NCBI GenBank assembly: GCA_947476695.1
Contig: CANJRD010000014.1
Span: forward strand, 1-64,000
Direction of reading: 5' to 3'
Source: Rhodospirillaceae bacterium
GTDB taxonomy: Bacteria; Pseudomonadota; Alphaproteobacteria; Rhodospirillales; Rhodospirillaceae
DNA length: 64,000 nucleotides
Part shown: in pieces, positions 61,395 to 64,000 of the stretch
How positions within the stretch are numbered: position 1 is the first letter of the stretch
Layout of the letters: each line of letters opens with the position of its first letter
Notes under the pieces: generated by a model
The model's database searches: none
Told to the model about the DNA's origin: nothing
What the model saw: the letters and a program-made list of their open reading frames with translations, nothing else
Translations under genes and position numbers: made by a program

Positions 61395-62153
61395 ATGGCC
61401 GCCTTCACCGTTTATTGGCAACCCGGCTGTTCGAGCTGTTTGCGGGCGAAGGAATTCCTGACCGCCAACGGGGTCGATTTCGTATCGGTCAACGTGCGCG
61501 AGGACATCGCGGGCGCCGAAGCGCTGACGAAAAGCGGTATCATGACGGTGCCCATCGTGACGCGCGGCGACGACTATGTGCATGGCCAGGATCTGGATGA
61601 ACTCGCGCGTTTCATCGGCGTCGATCCGAAACGCGAGAAATTGCCGGCGGACGAACTCGCGGGCCGCATCGGGATCGTCCTCAACGCGGCCTCACGTTAT
61701 GTCCGCCAGATTCCGGACGACGTGCTGACCCGCCCGTTGCCGGGCCGTGACCGCACCGCCCTCGATCTCGCCTATCATGTCGCGATGGTGGTGCGCGCCT
61801 TCCTCGACGCGACCGAAGGCGGTTCGATCAACTATGAGCACTTCGAGCGGCGCACGCCGAGCGGCGCGAAGGCGAAGACGGTGGGGTTCGTCCTTCAGCA
61901 GACGGCCGCGGAATTCGCCCGCTGGTACGCGTCGGCTGAGAAGCCCGCGACACTGCGCACTTATTACGGTCCGCAGCCGTTCCACAATATTCTCGAACGC
62001 ACCTGCTGGCACACCGCGCAACACACGCGCCAGCTGATGACCTTAGTCTCACTCGCGGGCCTTGCCCCCGATGGACCGCTGGCGAGTGCCGATTTTGCCG
62101 GTTTGCCGATGCCGCAAGAAATCTACGACGATCAGGTCAAGCTCGCGGGTTAA
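61395..62153 (+). CDS. glutaredoxin-DinB domain fusion protein
   Basis: A 252-residue fusion. Residues 1-75 are a glutaredoxin-like thioredoxin fold with CSSC (12-15), PIVTRGD cis-proline region and GQDLDEL. From about residue 85 a DinB/YfiT-like four-helix bundle follows (ALDLAYHVAMVVRAFLD; CWHTAQHTRQLMTL), whose His residues usually bind metal. DinB-family enzymes include mycothiol- or bacillithiol-dependent transferases, so the fusion hints at a thiol-linked reaction. A weak AGAGGA lies upstream of the ATG; the frame is open far upstream without coding support. The gene is divergent from the SDR. Confidence 0.75.
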   Translation: MAAFTVYWQPGCSSCLRAKEFLTANGVDFVSVNVREDIAGAEALTKSGIMTVPIVTRGDDYVHGQDLDELARFIGVDPKREKLPADELAGRIGIVLNAASRYVRQIPDDVLTRPLPGRDRTALDLAYHVAMVVRAFLDATEGGSINYEHFERRTPSGAKAKTVGFVLQQTAAEFARWYASAEKPATLRTYYGPQPFHNILERTCWHTAQHTRQLMTLVSLAGLAPDGPLASADFAGLPMPQEIYDDQVKLAG

Positions 62154-62162
62154 GCTGCCGGG

Positions 62163-64000
62163 ATGACCGAGCTTCCGCCGCTTTTTCAGGCGTGGTTCGC
62201 CGCCCGCGGCTGGCGGCCGCACGCCCATCAGAAGCAACTTCTCACAGCCGCCCGCAAGCGCGAGTCTGTGCTGTTGATCGCGCCGACCGGCGGCGGCAAG
62301 ACGCTGTCGGGCTTTCTGCCCAGCCTCATCGAACTCGCCGCGCATCCGCACAAAGGACTGCACACGCTGTATGTGTCGCCACTGAAAGCGCTGGCGGTGG
62401 ATGTGCACCGCAATCTCGAACGGCCGGTGGCGGAGATGAATCTGCCGATTGTCGCCGAGAGCCGCACCGGCGACACGCCGATGGCGAAGAAGCAGCGCCA
62501 GCGCAAACGTCCGCCGCACATCCTGATGACGACCCCGGAATCGCTGTCGTTGCTGCTCGCGACCCCCGATGCGGAGGCAATGTTCGCCAATCTGTCGCGC
62601 CTCATCGTCGACGAAGTGCATGCACTGGCGGGAACCAAGCGTGGTGATCTGCTGTCGCTGGGCATGGCGCGCCTGCGCCGGATCAATCCGGGCCTTCATT
62701 GCATCGGGCTCTCTGCGACCGTCGCTTTCCCGGAGCCCTTGCGCGACTACGTCCATCCGAATGCGCGCATCGTGCAGGTGAAGGGCGGCCACAAGCCAAA
62801 GGTCGAAATTGTCCATGCCGCCGACCGCATGCCGTGGTCGGGACACATGGGACTTTATGCGATTCCGGAGGTCTACGCGGCGGTCAAAGCGCATACGACG
62901 ACGCTGATCTTCGTGAACACCCGCGCGACGGCGGAGCTTGTGTTCCAGGCGTTGTGGCGCGCCAACGACGACAATCTCCCCATCGCGCTCCATCACGGCT
63001 CGCTCGACCGGGAGCAGCGCCGCAAGGTGGAGGCCGCGATGGCGGCGGGACGTTTGCGCGCCGTCGTGGCGACATCCTCGCTCGATCTCGGCATCGACTG
63101 GGGCGCGATCGATCTCGTCATTCAGATGGGTGCGCCCAAGGGCACCGCGCGCCTGATCCAGCGCATTGGCCGGTCCAACCACCGCTTCGACACGCCGTCG
63201 GAGGCGTTGCTCGTGCCGGGCAATCGCTTCGAGGCGCTGGAATGCACGGTCGCCAAGCACGGCGTCGAAGCGGGTGTGCTGGACGGCGATCCGCCGCGTC
63301 CGGGCACACTCGACGTGCTGTGCCAGCACATCATGGGAATGGCCTGCGCCGGACCTTTCACGGTCGACGACCTGTATGCGGAGATTATCGGCGCCGCGCC
63401 CTATCGCGATCTCACGCGCCAGGACTTCGACGAAGCGCTCGCCTTTGTCGAGAACGGCGGTTATGCGCTGCGGGCCTATGAACGCTATGCCAAGCTCGTG
63501 CGCGATAGCTCGGGTTTCTATCACGTCCGCAATCCGCGCTTTGTGCGCCAGTTCCGCATGAACGCCGGCGTGATCGTCGAGGCGGATCACATCAAGGTGC
63601 GCCTGGGCGGCCGTATCCTCGGTCAGGTCGAGGAATATTTCATTCTCGGTCTTGTGCCGGGCGACACGTTCATCTTCGGCGGGCGTCTTCTGAAGTTCGA
63701 ATCCATCCGCGAAGGTGTGGCGATCACCAGCAAAGGCAAGGGCGAGGAGCCGAAGGTGCCGGCCTACATGGGCGGGCGTCTGCCGCTCACCACCACGCTC
63801 GCGGAAGCGGTGCAACGTTATTTCCATACGCCGGAGCGATGGAACGAACTCGGGCCCGAAGTGCATGAGTGGCTGGATGCGCAAGCCGAACGTTCGACGT
63901 TCCCGGAGCCGGGGCGTCTTCTGGTCGAGACCTTCCCGCGCGGCGCGCGCTGGTTCGTGGTGGTTCACGGCTTTGCCGGGCGCAATGCCCATCAGACCCT
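62163..64000 (+). CDS. ligase-associated DEXH-box helicase (partial, runs off the right edge)
   Basis: A Lhr-like superfamily 2 helicase of the ligase-associated DNA damage response set. At least 612 residues are visible. Walker A APTGGGKTLSGFLPSL near residue 40, motif TTPESLSLLL, DEVHALAGTKRGD, GLSATVAFPE, and the second RecA half with HHGSLDREQRR, VVATSSLDLGIDWG and QRIGRSNHR. No stop is found before the window ends. The ATG at 62163 lies nine bases after the fusion gene's stop. It works with the ligase and exonuclease 2-5 kb to the left. Confidence 0.93.
   Translation, partial: MTELPPLFQAWFAARGWRPHAHQKQLLTAARKRESVLLIAPTGGGKTLSGFLPSLIELAAHPHKGLHTLYVSPLKALAVDVHRNLERPVAEMNLPIVAESRTGDTPMAKKQRQRKRPPHILMTTPESLSLLLATPDAEAMFANLSRLIVDEVHALAGTKRGDLLSLGMARLRRINPGLHCIGLSATVAFPEPLRDYVHPNARIVQVKGGHKPKVEIVHAADRMPWSGHMGLYAIPEVYAAVKAHTTTLIFVNTRATAELVFQALWRANDDNLPIALHHGSLDREQRRKVEAAMAAGRLRAVVATSSLDLGIDWGAIDLVIQMGAPKGTARLIQRIGRSNHRFDTPSEALLVPGNRFEALECTVAKHGVEAGVLDGDPPRPGTLDVLCQHIMGMACAGPFTVDDLYAEIIGAAPYRDLTRQDFDEALAFVENGGYALRAYERYAKLVRDSSGFYHVRNPRFVRQFRMNAGVIVEADHIKVRLGGRILGQVEEYFILGLVPGDTFIFGGRLLKFESIREGVAITSKGKGEEPKVPAYMGGRLPLTTTLAEAVQRYFHTPERWNELGPEVHEWLDAQAERSTFPEPGRLLVETFPRGARWFVVVHGFAGRNAHQT

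Noticed and set aside
62049..63992. Open frame of 647 codons on the minus strand
   Set aside because: It lies opposite the DEXH helicase, whose plus-strand frame has all helicase motifs. No domain is recognisable in the antisense frame.

Overview
This 64-kb window is chromosomal DNA from a GC-rich bacterium, most likely an alphaproteobacterium, possibly Rhodospirillales-like. Supporting traits are a class I lysyl-tRNA synthetase, a DUF1489 protein, a CIRCE-controlled groESL operon, a lone LAB_N protein, and the ligase-associated exonuclease/ligase/DEXH-helicase repair set. No rRNA, tRNA or CRISPR array was recognised. Gene starts were chosen from ribosome-binding sites, overlaps and family length.

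1-11.7 kb: the first 160 bases look like the right end of an IS21-like element. A metabolite:H+ symporter, a slightly AT-richer pair of polyprenyl-phosphate sugar genes (GT39-like and DPM1-GtrA), glyoxalase II, a SemiSWEET, an orphan LuxR-type response regulator, a conserved unknown gene with thioredoxin 2, and a cold-shock gene follow. The cold-shock gene has a self-competing leader hairpin. A DUF6502-DUF5666 operon ends this part; two 19-bp dyad repeats lie upstream of it. 12-18 kb: an overlapping five-gene surface-glycan operon (mannosyl-phosphate synthase, secreted beta-propeller, two GT61 enzymes, GT-B-like protein) ends in a strong terminator. 18-31.9 kb: mostly housekeeping genes (methyltransferase, MFS, murI-gph, histidine kinase, tldD-ctaA, groES-groEL, ferritin-like protein).

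32-41.6 kb is the accessory part. It holds two members of a modular family that share an N-terminal segment of about 120 residues but have unrelated C-terminal domains. One carries two single-base frameshifts; the other ends in a permuted papain-like (His...Cys) domain and is followed by a small four-helix membrane protein, so it looks like an effector-immunity pair. A secreted unknown protein with an out-of-frame signal peptide, a Sel1-repeat protein, a DinG-type helicase, a membrane protein with a degenerate cyclase domain and a frameshifted GIY-YIG gene lie between them.

41.8-64 kb: class I lysS, then a tightly packed beta-oxidation operon (fadD, merR, thiolase, HAD-crotonase fusion, acyl-CoA dehydrogenase, thioesterase). 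Two ACGTTA-type palindromes in front of fadD are probable operators of the operon's own MerR regulator. Next come an SCP2 protein, an SDR, a degenerate EAL protein beside a SpoIIE phosphatase, DUF1489, msrB, and the DNA-repair ligase/exonuclease pair. After another SDR and a glutaredoxin-DinB fusion, the matching DEXH helicase runs off the right edge.
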